Positions 44,860-54,687 of a stretch of DNA of 64,000 nucleotides are shown here, piece by piece. Origin of the DNA: Collinsella aerofaciens (lineage in GTDB: Bacteria; Actinomycetota; Coriobacteriia; Coriobacteriales; Coriobacteriaceae); contig NZ_JAQLFL010000005.1 of assembly GCF_028206995.1 (NCBI RefSeq), positions 107,087-171,086 of the forward strand, given 5' to 3'. Numbering within the stretch: the stretch's first letter is position 1; every line of letters starts with the position of its first letter. The position numbers and the translations under genes were made by a program. The notes beneath the pieces were generated by a model that was not told the DNA's origin, did no database searches, and saw nothing but the letters and a program-made list of their open reading frames with translations.

Positions 44860-47574
44860 CTACTCGGTACGGGCAACCTGGTCAATGCGGTAGCCCTCAA
44901 TGGTGTCGCCAGGCTTGATGTCCTGGAAGTTCTCCAGGCCAATACCGCCCTCGGAGCCGCTCTTGAGGCTCTTGGCCTCGTCCTTGTAGTGGCGCATCGA
45001 GGCGATTTTACCGTTGAAGACCACGATGCCATCGCGCACCAGGCGTACGGAATCGGTCGCGGCGATCTCGCCCTCTTCGACGCGGACACCGGCGGCGATG
45101 CCGACTTTGGGCACCTTGAAGGTGTCCAGGACGGTCGCAGTGCCCGTGGAGACCTCAACCTCGGTGGGCTTGAGCATGCCGATACGGGCAGCGTCGAGGT
45201 CCTCGAGGCACTTGTAGATGACGTCGTAGCAACGGATCTCGACGCCCTCGCGCTCGGCAGCAGAGCGGGCCTTACCGTCGGGACGGACGCCAAAGCCGAT
45301 GATGATGGCGTTGGAGGCGTCGGCCAGGACCACGTCGGTCTCGTTGATGGCACCAACGGCGGAGTGGATCGTGTTGATGCGCACCTCGGACTGATCCATC
45401 TTGTCGAGGGAGTCCTGAAGGGCCTCGATGGAACCCTGGACGTCGGCCTTGATGATCAGGTTGAGCTCCTTGACCTCGGCGTCGGCGATAGTCTCGAAGA
45501 GGTTCTCGAGCGTCACGTGCTTCACGCGGCTCTGCTCCTCGATACGGGCCTTGAGCGAACGCTCGTCGGCCAGCGCACGTGCCTCGCGCTCGTCCTCGAA
45601 CACGCGGAACTCATCGCCGGCGTTGGGGACGGACTGCAGGCCCAAGATCTCGACGGCGTCGGAAGGACCGGCCTCGGTGACGGCGTTGCCCTTGGGGTCG
45701 AGCATGGCACGGACGCGGCCATAGGTGAGGCCGGCGACCAGCGTGTCGCCCACGCGCAGGGTGCCGCGGGTCACGAGCACTGTGGCAACCGAGCCGCGGC
45801 CCTTGTCGAGCTTAGCCTCGAGGACGTTGCCCGATGCGAACGTATCGGGGTTAGCCTTGAGCTCGAGCACGTCGGCCTGGAGCAGCACGGTCTCGAGCAG
45901 GTCGTCGATACCGATCTTCTGCTTGGCCGAGATGTTGACGAACATGTTCTGTCCGCCCCACTCCTCGGGGATGATGCCGTACTCGGTGAGCTCCTGGCGC
46001 ACGCGGTCGGGGTTGGCACCCGGCTTATCGATCTTGTTGACGGCGACGACGATGGGAACGCCGGCGGCCTTGGCGTGGTTGATCGACTCGATGGTCTGGG
46101 GCATGACGCCGTCGTCGGCAGCCACGATCAGAATGACGATGTCGGTCACCTTGGCGCCGCGGGCACGCATAGCCGTAAAGGTGGCGTGACCGGGGGTATC
46201 GATGAAGGTGATCTTGCGGTCGTTGATCATGACCTGCGAAGCGCCGATGGCCTGAGTAATGCCGCCCGCCTCGCCGGCAGCGACGCCGGTGTGACGGATG
46301 GCGTCGAGCAGCGAAGTCTTGCCGTGGTCGACGTGGCCCATGACGGTGACGACCGGGGCACGCGGCTTAAGGTCGGCGGGATCGTCGTAGAACGAGAAGG
46401 TGTTCTCCTCCTCGGGGGTGATGATCTTGATCTGGCGACCCAGGTCGTCGGCAACGAGCTCGACGAGGTCGTCAGACATGGACTGCGTCATGGTAAGCGG
46501 CGTGCCCAGCAGGAACAGACGCTTGATGATGTCGTTGGCCGGAACGTCGAGCGCCTCGGCGAGCTCCTGGACGGTAACGCCCTGGGAGACCTTGATGGCG
46601 TCGAGGTCCTCGGGGTTCACGCCCTGGGCCAGCGCCTCCTCTATCTTGCGCTCCTCCTGAGCCTTTGCGGCCTCGCGCTCGCGCTTCTCCTTGCGCTTTT
46701 TGCGGCGACCAGTGGACTCGCGAGAGGCCTCCTCGACGGCGGCACGAGCCTCCTCGAGCACCTTCTCGCGGCTGTACTCCTCGGCCTCGCGAGCCATGCG
46801 GCTGTAGTGGTCCTCTTCGTTGTTGTGACCGCCCTTGCGCTTCTTGCCCTTGCCCTGCTTGTCGGGGTTGGGGAAGTCCATGCCGGCAGCGACGTTGTTG
46901 CTGGCATTGGTGCGATGGCTGTGGGGACGGTTCTCGGAGGCATTGCGCTCGGAGTTGTTGTCGGAAGCGTTGCGATCGTTACGACGGCCACCGCGACGGT
47001 CGTTGTTGCCGACACGACGGTTGCCGCGCTCGGCAGCGCGCTCGGCCTTGGCTTTCTCCTCGGCGTCCTTCTTCTCCTTGAGGACGGTCTCCTGTGCGGC
47101 GATCTGGTCGAGCAGCGAACGGAAACGCGAACCGGAATCGGAAGCGGGAACGGCGCGGCGCTGGGCCTCGCGGGCAGCCTCCTCCTTCTCGCGGGCAAGG
47201 CGCTCCTGCTCGGCCTTCTTCTTAGCCTCGGCCTCGGCGCGGGCGGCCTCCTCGGCAGCCTGGGCAGCGGCGAACTGGCGGCGCTCCTCCTCGCGTGCCT
47301 TCTCGGCGGCGATGCGCTCGCGCTCTGCCTCGGCAGCGCGTGCTGCCTCCTCGGCGGCAGCGGCCTGCTCCTCGGCCAGCTTGGCGGCCTCGACTTCCTG
47401 GGCGCGGGCCTCGATCACCGAGGCGAGCTGCTTGCGGACCATGGCGACGTATGCGTCCTCCAGAGCGGAGGAAGCGGACTTAGCGGGAATCTTCATTTCG
47501 GCGAGATGACCCATCAGTTCCTTGGAGGTCATGCCGAACTCTTTGGCCAGGGTGGACACACGGACTTTTGCCAT
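44860..47574 (-). CDS. infB: translation initiation factor IF-2
   Basis: This 904-aa GTPase brings fMet-tRNA to the 30S subunit. An IF2_N domain ([20 protein letters not shown]) is followed by a long Ala/Glu/Arg-rich coiled linker to about residue 310. The G domain has [29 protein letters not shown] and NKID. Domains II-IV are complete. It starts 91 bp after nusA; no ylxR or ribosomal L7Ae-type gene fits between them, unlike many Gram-positive operons. Confidence 0.97.
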   Translation of the reverse strand: MAKVRVSTLAKEFGMTSKELMGHLAEMKIPAKSASSALEDAYVAMVRKQLASVIEARAQEVEAAKLAEEQAAAAEEAARAAEAERERIAAEKAREEERRQFAAAQAAEEAARAEAEAKKKAEQERLAREKEEAAREAQRRAVPASDSGSRFRSLLDQIAAQETVLKEKKDAEEKAKAERAAERGNRRVGNNDRRGGRRNDRNASDNNSERNASENRPHSHRTNASNNVAAGMDFPNPDKQGKGKKRKGGHNNEEDHYSRMAREAEEYSREKVLEEARAAVEEASRESTGRRKKRKEKREREAAKAQEERKIEEALAQGVNPEDLDAIKVSQGVTVQELAEALDVPANDIIKRLFLLGTPLTMTQSMSDDLVELVADDLGRQIKIITPEEENTFSFYDDPADLKPRAPVVTVMGHVDHGKTSLLDAIRHTGVAAGEAGGITQAIGASQVMINDRKITFIDTPGHATFTAMRARGAKVTDIVILIVAADDGVMPQTIESINHAKAAGVPIVVAVNKIDKPGANPDRVRQELTEYGIIPEEWGGQNMFVNISAKQKIGIDDLLETVLLQADVLELKANPDTFASGNVLEAKLDKGRGSVATVLVTRGTLRVGDTLVAGLTYGRVRAMLDPKGNAVTEAGPSDAVEILGLQSVPNAGDEFRVFEDEREARALADERSLKARIEEQSRVKHVTLENLFETIADAEVKELNLIIKADVQGSIEALQDSLDKMDQSEVRINTIHSAVGAINETDVVLADASNAIIIGFGVRPDGKARSAAEREGVEIRCYDVIYKCLEDLDAARIGMLKPTEVEVSTGTATVLDTFKVPKVGIAAGVRVEEGEIAATDSVRLVRDGIVVFNGKIASMRHYKDEAKSLKSGSEGGIGLENFQDIKPGDTIEGYRIDQVARTE

Positions 47575-47665
47575 ATGACTTCACCTACCCTTTCTGGCAC
47601 CTTGGGTGCCTAGAGACTGAACGAGCGTGGGGTATGCGCTGGGACCCGCCCGGCGCGACCGCGCG

Positions 47666-48913
47666 CTAGATCAGGTCCTCCGCATCATCGAAGGCGTCGG
47701 TGTCGTGGACACCGCAGAAACGGGAGCCGGGACGGGCCTGGTTGCGGCACTGGATGCCGTCCTCGGACACGAACTCGCAGCGACGGACGTCCTCGTCCTC
47801 CTCGTCACCGATCAGGTCGGCGGCGGGCTCCTCGTGAACGGGAACATTCTTGAGGATGTCGGCGGCAAGGGTCTCGGACTTAATGTCGATGTGCCAGCCG
47901 GTCAGGCGCGCGGCGAGGCGGGCATTCTGGCCCTCCTTGCCGATGGCGAGGGACAGCTGGTCATCGGGCACGATGACGCCGGCGTAGGCCTTCTCCTCGT
48001 CGATAAGGACGCGGGTGACCTTGGCAGGCGACAGGGCGTTGGCGACGTAGACGGCCGGATCGGCATCCCACAGGATGACGTCGACGCGCTCGCCACGGAG
48101 CTCGCCCACGACGGCGCGAACACGGCTGCCCTTAGGGCCGACGCAGGCGCCCACGGGATCCAGGCGATCGTCGAGCGAGTGGACGGCGACCTTAGAGCGC
48201 TGACCGGGCTCGCGGGCGATCGACTTGATCTGGACGGTGCCCTCATAGATCTCGGGCACCTCCTGCTCAAACAGACGACGCATGAGCTCGGGGTGGGTAC
48301 GGGAGATGACAATCGGCGGACGGCTGTGCTCGCCACGGACCGGCTGCAGGTTGGAGTTGGGGTCGCGAACGTCGATGATCACGGCCTTGATATGCTGGTT
48401 GTGCAGGTAGCGCTCGCCCATCGGACGCTCGTTGCGCTCGTTCTCGTAACGGCGCTGGTCGAAGTGCGGAAGCTCGGCCTCGACGCCCTCGCGAATCTTG
48501 ACGATCGTGAAGTCGGGCGTGGACTGCAGCACGGTACCGCTGATGAGGTCACCGATGCGGCCGGAGAACTCCTCGTAGATCTGCTCGCGGGCGGAGTTGC
48601 GTACGATGGCGTTGATCTCGGCCTTGGCGTGCTGGGCGGCGATACGGCTCGTGTTCTTAGGAGTGACGTCGATCTCCTCGAACTCGGTGAAGTTGCCCTC
48701 CTCGTCCATGGAATCGTCGATCGGCTCCAGACGGTAGACGTAGATCTTGCCGGTGGTGCGGTCGATGGTCACCTTGGCGCCCCACTCAAGATGCAGGATC
48801 TCGGCATAGCTCTTGGCGAGCGACTGCTCCAGGCGGTCGATCAGGTAGAGCTGGTCGATGTGCTTCTCCTGGCAAAGCTCCATCAGGGCGGACATCATGT
48901 CGGATGCTGCCAT
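47666..48913 (-). CDS. nusA: transcription termination/antitermination factor NusA with C-terminal Cys/His finger
   Basis: This 415-aa protein binds RNA polymerase and nascent RNA. It has an N-terminal polymerase-binding domain, an S1 domain (around residues 130-200) and two KH domains ([20 protein letters not shown] and [20 protein letters not shown]). After the KH domains a tail ends in four candidate metal ligands: Cys379, Cys389, Cys400 and His403 (RFCGVHD). That makes a C-x9-C-x10-C-x2-H finger, absent from E. coli and Bacillus NusA. The ATG at 48913, one base after rimP, has AAGGA upstream. Confidence 0.94.
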   Translation of the reverse strand: MAASDMMSALMELCQEKHIDQLYLIDRLEQSLAKSYAEILHLEWGAKVTIDRTTGKIYVYRLEPIDDSMDEEGNFTEFEEIDVTPKNTSRIAAQHAKAEINAIVRNSAREQIYEEFSGRIGDLISGTVLQSTPDFTIVKIREGVEAELPHFDQRRYENERNERPMGERYLHNQHIKAVIIDVRDPNSNLQPVRGEHSRPPIVISRTHPELMRRLFEQEVPEIYEGTVQIKSIAREPGQRSKVAVHSLDDRLDPVGACVGPKGSRVRAVVGELRGERVDVILWDADPAVYVANALSPAKVTRVLIDEEKAYAGVIVPDDQLSLAIGKEGQNARLAARLTGWHIDIKSETLAADILKNVPVHEEPAADLIGDEEDEDVRRCEFVSEDGIQCRNQARPGSRFCGVHDTDAFDDAEDLI

Positions 48914-48914
48914 C

Positions 48915-49409
48915 TTACTTTCCTTCCTTCGCGGGCTTGAAGTCATAGGTGGGCTTCAACTTGCACTTTTTAACATCAGAGAAATCGAGGGTGACGGACT
49001 CGCCGTCCTCGAGCTCGAGGGTCACGTTCGTCTCGGTGGCAGCGGCAATCTTGCCGGCGTACTTGCGACGGCCCTCGGTGGCGGTGGAGGTGAGCTCGCA
49101 GTTCTCGCCCACAAAACGGGCAAAGTCACTCGGGCGGCGCAGCGGGCGCGCCATACCCGGGCTCGACACCTCGAGCGTATAGCTCGAAGAGATGGGGTCG
49201 AGCTCCTCAATCACATCGCCGACCCATTTGGTGTTGGCCGTGACGTCGTTGAGCGACAGGCTCTGACCCTCGGCACCCTCGATACGCACACGCACGCAGG
49301 GGGCCTTGGTGGCACCCACGAGCTCAACGTCGACGATGTCGACATCGTGCTGGGGAGCAACGGCCTCGAGCGCGTCGATGATCGCCTGCTCGGTCTTGGT
49401 CTTGACCAT
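48915..49409 (-). CDS. rimP: ribosome maturation factor RimP
   Basis: This 164-aa protein helps 30S assembly. VELVGATKAPCVRVRIEGAE, SSSYTLEVSSPGMARPLRRP and the SH3-like C-terminal domain are visible. GGAGG with seven-base spacing marks the ATG at 49409. It is the first gene of rimP-nusA-infB-rbfA-nrnA-truB-ribF-dnaG. Confidence 0.94.
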   Translation of the reverse strand: MVKTKTEQAIIDALEAVAPQHDVDIVDVELVGATKAPCVRVRIEGAEGQSLSLNDVTANTKWVGDVIEELDPISSSYTLEVSSPGMARPLRRPSDFARFVGENCELTSTATEGRRKYAGKIAAATETNVTLELEDGESVTLDFSDVKKCKLKPTYDFKPAKEGK

Positions 49410-49428
49410 TGCGGCACCTCCATCCATA

Positions 49429-49461
49429 CAAAAAAGAAGCGGGGCCGAAACCCCACTTCTT
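49429..49461 (-). terminator. intrinsic terminator inside the rimP-nusA leader
   Basis: The 11-bp stem AAGAAGTGGGG/CCCCGCTTCTT with loop TTTCGG is followed by TTTT on the minus strand. It lies between the promoter (49488-49516) and the rimP start (49409), so it must be read through for the operon to be expressed. Confidence 0.82.
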
Positions 49462-49487
49462 TCAATTACAACTTCATTTGCAAGCAA

Positions 49488-49516
49488 ACTATACCAATAC
49501 CTGCACAAACGTGCAA
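49488..49516 (-). promoter_or_regulatory. sigma-70 promoter of the rimP-nusA-infB operon
   Basis: On the minus strand TTGCAC (49511-49516) and TATAGT (49488-49493) are separated by exactly 17 bp. The predicted start near 49481 gives a leader of about 70 nt containing the terminator hairpin. Confidence 0.75.
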
Positions 49517-49602
49517 CCACAACACAAACCCGCAGGTCAGCGTGAGCACAGGTTCTCCACAAGAATAGAACAATTAACCGTAGGCACCAGGATAGGTACA
49601 TG

Positions 49603-49636
49603 AAAAACGAGGGGCGACCCAGCCGGATCGCCCCTC
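49603..49636 (-). terminator. intrinsic terminator after leuS
   Basis: The 9-bp arms GAGGGGCGA and TCGCCCCTC with a 10-base loop are followed by GTTTTTC on the minus strand, about 30 bases past the leuS stop. Confidence 0.88.
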
Positions 49637-49667
49637 GCCTATAGCACGTCAACTATGCGCGCAGCGC

Positions 49668-52244
49668 TTACTTGACCACCAGGTTAACCAGCTTGCCAGG
49701 CACGCAGATGGCCTTGACGACCGTCTTGCCCTCAAGCCACTTGGCAACGGCTTCCTCGGCGGCAGCCTGCATCTCCTCGTTGGAGGCGTCGCGGGCGACG
49801 TCGATGCGGCCACGGACCTTGCCGAGCACCTGTACGACGATCTGCACCGTGTCCTCGATGGACTCGGCCAGGTCGAACTCGGGCCAGGCGGCGGTGTAGG
49901 CGTTGCCCTCGCAACCGAGTGCCTCGTGCCACAGCTCGTCGGCCCAGAACGGGCAGATGGGGGCAAGGACGCTCACGATGTCCTTGGCCACGCCGTAGCA
50001 CAGTGCCTTGTCGCGGTCAGCGTCCTCGGTGGCGTTGAGGTAGGCGCTCGCGGCGTTGACGAGCTCCATGACGGCCGAGATCGCGGTGTTGAACTGGCCG
50101 CGGTCAAAGTCCTCGGTGCACTTGGCGATGGTGCGATGGCGCTCACGGTAGAGCTTCATCGCGACCTCGTCGAGCGCGGACTTGTCAAAGGCCACGTTGG
50201 CGTCACCCGACTGGACGAGCTGCCACACGATACGCCAGGCGCGCTTGATGAAGCGGTTAGCGCCCTCGACGGCCTTGGGATCCCAGTCGAAGTCCTTCTC
50301 GGGCGGGGCGATAAACAGGATCGCCAGACGCATGGTGTCGGCACCATAGGGCTCGATAACCGAGCTCGGGGGCACGACGTTGCCCTTGGACTTGGACATG
50401 GTGTCGCCGTTCTCGTCCTTGACCATGCCCTGGCACAGCAGGTTGGTGAAGGGCTCGTCCACACTCAGCAGACCCAGGTCGCGCAGGGCCTTGGTAAAGA
50501 AGCGACTGTAGAGCAGGTGCAGAATGGCATGCTCGATGCCGCCGATGTAGTTATCGACGGGCATCCAACGGTCGGCGGCCTCACGGGAGAAGGGCAGCTC
50601 GGTGTTGTGCGGGTCGGTATAACGCAGGTAATACCAGCTGGAGCAGGTGAAGGTGTCCATGGTATCGGTCTCGCGCTTGGCCGGGCGACCGCAGACCGGG
50701 CAGGTGGTCTCGTAGAACTCCTTGCACTCGGCGAGGGTCTCGCCGGCGCCCAGGTCCAGGTTCTCGGGCAGCGTCACCGGCAGCTGGTCCTCGGGCACGG
50801 GCACGATACCGCAGTGCTCGCAGTGGATGGCCGGGATGGGGTTGCCCCAATAACGCTGGCGGCTGATGAGCCAATCGCGCAGACGGAACTCGACCTTACG
50901 ACGACCGCAGCCCATGGCCTCGAGGTCGGCCACGATGGCAGCCTCGCCCTCGGAGTGCTTACCGCCGCGCATGCCGGTGTACTTGCCGGACTGGACGAGC
51001 GTGCCCTCGGCAGCGTGGGCGCAATCCCAATCGACGGTCTCGGCATGGAAGGTATCGATGGTCTCGCCACTAGCCTCGACGGCAGCGCGGTCGTCATCGT
51101 CCAGGATGATCGGCACGATCGGCAGGTCGTACTTGCGGGCAAACTCAAAGTCGCGCTGGTCGCCGCAGGGAACGGCCATGACGGCGCCGGTGCCGTAGTC
51201 GGCAACGACATAGTCGGCAACCCACACGGGGACCTTCTCGCCGTTGACGGGGTTTACCACATAGCGGCCCGTAAAGGCGCCGTGCTTCTCGAGGGTACCC
51301 TGGGCACGCTCGACGGCAGAGATATGCTTGGAGTCCTCGACGATCTTGGTGACGGCCTCCTCGTACTCCGTGCCCTCGACGAGCTCGTGCAGGCGCGCGT
51401 ACTCGGGAGCCAGGACAAAGAAGGAGACACCAAAGAGCGTGTCGGCTCGCGTGGTGAAGACGGTGATCTTACCCTCGTCACCCTCGATGGGCTCGCCATC
51501 CTTGTCGCACAGGGTAAAGTCGACCTCGGCGCCCTCGGAGCGGCCGATCCAGTTGGCCTGCATCTGCTTGACGCGCTCGGGCCAGCCGGGGAGCTTCTCC
51601 AGATCGTCGAGCAGCTCCTGGGAGTACTCGGTAATCTTGAAGTACCACTGCTCCAGGTCGCGCTTCTCGGGCTCGGTGCCGCAGCGCCAGCACTTGCCCT
51701 CGGTAACCTGCTCGTTAGCCAGAACAGTCTTACAGGTGGGGCACCAATTGACCGGGTTCTTCTTGCGGTAGACCAGGCCCTTTTCCCACATCTTCTCAAA
51801 AATCCACTGGCCCCAGCGGTAATAATCGGGGCTGCAGGTCTTGACCATGCGATCCAGATCGTAGGAGAAGCCCATGCGCTTCATCGTGGAAAGCGCCTGG
51901 TCCATATTCTTATACGTCCAGGCGGCAGCCTGCGTGTTGTGCTTGATGGCGGCGTTCTCGGCGGGAAGGCCAAAGGCGTCGAAGCCGATGGGGTGCAGCA
52001 CGTCGTAGCCGCGCATGCGGGCCTGACGGGCCATGGCATCACCGATGGTGTAGTTGCGCGCGTGACCCATGTGCAGGTCGCCCGACGGATACGGGAACAT
52101 CTCGAGCACATACTTCTTGGGCTTGCTGTCGTCGGTGTCGACGGCAAAGAGGTTGGAGTCCTCCCAGGCCTTCATCCACCTGGACTCAATGGCCTGCGCG
52201 TCGTAGGCAGGAATCTCGTCCTTATGATCTGTGCAATCGCACAT
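49668..52244 (-). CDS. leuS: leucyl-tRNA synthetase
   Basis: This class I synthetase of 858 aa has the expected length. The HIGH-type motif is [11 protein letters not shown] and the KMSKS-type motif is [11 protein letters not shown]. CxxC pairs for zinc (WCPTCKTV and CWRCG; CPVCG) and the editing domain ([15 protein letters not shown]) are present. AAAGGAG lies before the ATG. The leader holds a 119-nt hairpin just upstream. Confidence 0.97.
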   Translation of the reverse strand: MCDCTDHKDEIPAYDAQAIESRWMKAWEDSNLFAVDTDDSKPKKYVLEMFPYPSGDLHMGHARNYTIGDAMARQARMRGYDVLHPIGFDAFGLPAENAAIKHNTQAAAWTYKNMDQALSTMKRMGFSYDLDRMVKTCSPDYYRWGQWIFEKMWEKGLVYRKKNPVNWCPTCKTVLANEQVTEGKCWRCGTEPEKRDLEQWYFKITEYSQELLDDLEKLPGWPERVKQMQANWIGRSEGAEVDFTLCDKDGEPIEGDEGKITVFTTRADTLFGVSFFVLAPEYARLHELVEGTEYEEAVTKIVEDSKHISAVERAQGTLEKHGAFTGRYVVNPVNGEKVPVWVADYVVADYGTGAVMAVPCGDQRDFEFARKYDLPIVPIILDDDDRAAVEASGETIDTFHAETVDWDCAHAAEGTLVQSGKYTGMRGGKHSEGEAAIVADLEAMGCGRRKVEFRLRDWLISRQRYWGNPIPAIHCEHCGIVPVPEDQLPVTLPENLDLGAGETLAECKEFYETTCPVCGRPAKRETDTMDTFTCSSWYYLRYTDPHNTELPFSREAADRWMPVDNYIGGIEHAILHLLYSRFFTKALRDLGLLSVDEPFTNLLCQGMVKDENGDTMSKSKGNVVPPSSVIEPYGADTMRLAILFIAPPEKDFDWDPKAVEGANRFIKRAWRIVWQLVQSGDANVAFDKSALDEVAMKLYRERHRTIAKCTEDFDRGQFNTAISAVMELVNAASAYLNATEDADRDKALCYGVAKDIVSVLAPICPFWADELWHEALGCEGNAYTAAWPEFDLAESIEDTVQIVVQVLGKVRGRIDVARDASNEEMQAAAEEAVAKWLEGKTVVKAICVPGKLVNLVVK

Positions 52245-52267
52245 ATCAGCTCCTTTAATCTTAGCTG

Positions 52268-52386
52268 GGGTCGGTCGGCTTGGCTTTATTCGCTACTGCG
52301 GACAGTCCTGCGCAAGACGAAGAGCACATTAAGTGCTCTTCTTTGCGTGCGGAACTTGTAGCGAACAAAGCCAGGCCGACCGACCC
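52268..52386 (-). promoter_or_regulatory. 119-nt imperfect inverted repeat in the leuS leader
   Basis: The outer arms are 29 bases (52268-52296 and 52358-52386) and match at 27 positions. The right arm transcribed on the minus strand begins GGGTCGGTCGGC. An inner hairpin, GAAGAGCAC/GTGCTCTTC with CGCAA/TTGCG beneath, sits at 52311-52346. In leuS mRNA the structure would end about 10 bases before the AAAGGAG site. No T-box GGGTGG motif is present. It could be a leader regulator, a separate structured RNA or a small mobile palindrome. Confidence 0.6.
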
Positions 52387-52420
52387 TAAGGTTAACTTGA
52401 CTGATGATAGCAAATACGAC

Positions 52421-52455
52421 AAGCGAGATGCCTGCGACTTGCATGCATCTCGCTT
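52421..52455 (-). terminator. intrinsic terminator after guaB
   Basis: The 11-bp arms AAGCGAGATGC and GCATCTCGCTT with a 13-base loop are followed by GTCGTATTT, 50 bases past the guaB stop. Confidence 0.7.
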
Positions 52456-52504
52456 TATCTAAATAACGTGGTTGGGAATCAACCTTTGATATGCAGCTCT
52501 TACC

Positions 52505-54016
52505 TTATCGATAGGAAACGCTCTGCTGAGAATCCTTGACGACTACGTCGTGGGCGCCGCCTTCGACGATCGAGGTCGAGCTGACCAGCGTTAGGCGTGC
52601 CTTTTCCTGGAGCTCGGGGATCGAGAGGGCACCGCAGTTGCACATCGTGGACTTGACCTTGTAGAGCGTGCCGCCCACGCCGTCCTTGAGGGAGCCGGCG
52701 TACGGGACGTAGGAGTCGACGCCCTCGACGAAGCTGAGCTTCGCAGCGCCGCCCAGGTCATAGCGCTGCCAGTTGCGGGCACGCGCGGAACCCTCGCCCC
52801 AGTACTCCTTCATGTACTGGCCGTTGACGTTGACGCGCTCGGTCGGGCTCTCGTCGAAGCGGGCGAAGTAGCGGCCCAGCATCATAAAGTCGGCACCCAT
52901 GGCAAGGGCGAGTGTCATGTGGTAGTCGTAGACGATACCGCCGTCGGAGCACACGGGCACGTAGACGCCGGTCTCCTCGTAGTACTCGTCGCGAGCACGG
53001 CAGACGTCGATCAGCGCGGTGGCCTGGCCACGGCCGATGCCCTTGGTCTCGCGGGTAATGCAGATGGAACCGCCGCCGATACCGACCTTGATGAAGTCAG
53101 CACCGCAGTCGGCCAAAAAGCGGAAGCCCTCGGCGTCGACGACGTTACCGGCACCGACCTTGACGTCCTCGCCGTAGTTGGCGCGAATCCACTCAATGGT
53201 GCGCTTCTGCCACTCGCTGAAGCCCTCGGAAGAGTCGATGCACAGGACGTCGGCGCCGGCCTCGATGAGCAGCGGCACGCGCTCGGCATAGTCGCGGGTG
53301 TTGATGCCGGCGCCAACCATGTAGCGCTTATCGCCGTCGAGCAACTCGTTGGGGTTGGTCTTGTGGCTGTCGTAGTCCTTGCGGAAGACGATACCCATAA
53401 GGTGATCGTTGTCGTCGACGATGGGCAGGGCGTTGAGCTTGTTGTCCCAGATGACGTCGTTGGCAACCTTGAGGCTAATGTTCTTGTCGCCCACGATGAG
53501 CTGCTCACGCGGGGTCATGAACTCGGAGACCTTCGTCTGGTGGTCATCGCGGCTGGGGCGATAGTCACGGCTGGTGACGATGCCCAGGAGCTTACCCTTG
53601 GGAGTGCCGTCGTCGGTAACCGGCATGGTGGAGTGACCGGTCTTCTCCTTGAGCTCGATGACCTGTTCCATGGTCATATCGGGGGTCAGCGTGGAATCGG
53701 ACTGAACGAAGCCGGCCTTGTGATCCTTGACGGCCTTGACCATAGCGGCCTCGGACTCGGCGCTCTGGGAACCGTATATGAAGGACAGGCCACCCTCGGT
53801 AGCGAGCGCGACACCCATGTCGACGCCCGAGACGGACTGCATGATGGCGGAAACCATGGGGATGTTCAGGGTGATTGCCGGCTTCTCACCGCGCTTGAAG
53901 CGGGTCAGCGGCGTCTTAAGAGAGACGTTGTTGGGGATGCACTGCGAGGACGAGTAGCCAGGGACCAGCAGATACTCCGAAAACGTGTGGGACTCACCGG
54001 GAAAGAACGTAGCCAT
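52505..54016 (-). CDS. guaB: IMP dehydrogenase
   Basis: This enzyme oxidises IMP to XMP in guanine synthesis; it is 503 aa. A TIM-barrel core is interrupted by paired CBS domains at about residues 105-220. The catalytic cysteine is Cys319 in [13 protein letters not shown]; the usual motif is GPGSICTTR, so this is a divergent sequence type. The flap region contains the [20 protein letters not shown] stretch. AGGAG precedes the ATG. Confidence 0.93.
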   Translation of the reverse strand: MATFFPGESHTFSEYLLVPGYSSSQCIPNNVSLKTPLTRFKRGEKPAITLNIPMVSAIMQSVSGVDMGVALATEGGLSFIYGSQSAESEAAMVKAVKDHKAGFVQSDSTLTPDMTMEQVIELKEKTGHSTMPVTDDGTPKGKLLGIVTSRDYRPSRDDHQTKVSEFMTPREQLIVGDKNISLKVANDVIWDNKLNALPIVDDNDHLMGIVFRKDYDSHKTNPNELLDGDKRYMVGAGINTRDYAERVPLLIEAGADVLCIDSSEGFSEWQKRTIEWIRANYGEDVKVGAGNVVDAEGFRFLADCGADFIKVGIGGGSICITRETKGIGRGQATALIDVCRARDEYYEETGVYVPVCSDGGIVYDYHMTLALAMGADFMMLGRYFARFDESPTERVNVNGQYMKEYWGEGSARARNWQRYDLGGAAKLSFVEGVDSYVPYAGSLKDGVGGTLYKVKSTMCNCGALSIPELQEKARLTLVSSTSIVEGGAHDVVVKDSQQSVSYR

Positions 54017-54200
54017 GTTTCTCCTTTTTCCATGCGACCGGTCGGCTGCAGGCCTCGTAGGACCCAGCCCAACCTTGGGCGCCCAATACTGGGGAAGTAT
54101 CTTAACGCACTTTGACTGCTACAATGCATGATTTAAGAAGAGCACACGAGGGTTTGACGCAGGCTTTGCGTTTGCCCAGCAAACACTTTAGCGGGAAGAC

Positions 54201-54554
54201 GTGGAGCGTATGAAGTACAAGACGACGGCAAAGTTGGTCATTCAAGCGTGCGACAAGGATTTGCCGGGCGTGTTCGGCCACGGCTGCGTCTTGCTGCTGC
54301 AGGGTATTGCCCGCGAGCACTCGCTCAACCGCGCTGCCAAGAGCATGGGCATGGCGTATTCCAAGGCCTGGCGCATTGTGAACGAGGCCGAAGGTCAGCT
54401 GGGCTGCAAGCTCATCGAGCGCGACGGCGCCCGCGGATCCACCCTCACCCCCGCCGGCGAGCGAGCCATAGCGGTCTACGAGGAGCTGCAGGCCGACATC
54501 AACAACGTCATTGCCAACAAAGCAAACGACCTCATCGCCAGCATAAAAGAATAG
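54201..54554 (+). CDS. ModE/LysR-type winged-helix DNA-binding protein
   Basis: This small protein of 114-117 aa consists only of a LysR-like winged helix, as in the N-domain of molybdate regulator ModE. LLLQGIAREHSLNRAAKSMG and MAYSKAWRIVNEAEGQLG form the helices, and LTPAGERAI the wing. No molybdate-binding (MOP) domain or co-inducer domain is present. The start is GTG at 54201 or ATG at 54210; neither ribosome site is ideal. No molybdate genes are adjacent, so the regulon is unknown. Confidence 0.75.
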   Translation: MERMKYKTTAKLVIQACDKDLPGVFGHGCVLLLQGIAREHSLNRAAKSMGMAYSKAWRIVNEAEGQLGCKLIERDGARGSTLTPAGERAIAVYEELQADINNVIANKANDLIASIKE

Positions 54555-54593
54555 CCAATTTAGGACGGGGCCTTATAGCCACGCAACCCCTTC

Positions 54594-54670
54594 TCATAAG
54601 TTGCGGTGAAATAGGGGCTGTTTATGCGGTTAAAGCCGTAAATCAATCCCTATTTCACCGCAACTTATGA
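54594..54670. repeat. 77-bp perfect inverted repeat element
   Basis: Twenty-three-base perfect arms (54594-54616 and 54648-54670) begin TCATAAGTTGCGGTGAAATA. They flank a 31-base centre that itself contains TTTA/TAAA and CGG/CCG dyads. The element lies between convergent genes without a T-run on either strand, so it does not look like an ordinary terminator. Confidence 0.8.
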
Positions 54671-54687
54671 AGTCGAGGATGATTTAG

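Noticed and set aside
44989..47613. An 874-codon open frame on the plus strand
   Set aside because: It is the mirror of infB; its Leu/Ala/Gly repeats reflect the Ala/Glu/Arg linker of IF-2 read backwards.
47575..47665. A possible ylxR or ribosomal L7Ae-like gene between nusA and infB
   Set aside because: The gap is only 91 bases and contains no suitable frame.
49926..52361. An 811-codon open frame on the plus strand
   Set aside because: It is antisense to leuS, with no start signal or family resemblance.
54594..54670. The 77-bp inverted repeat as a transcription terminator
   Set aside because: The loop is 31 bases and no T-run follows the arms on either strand.
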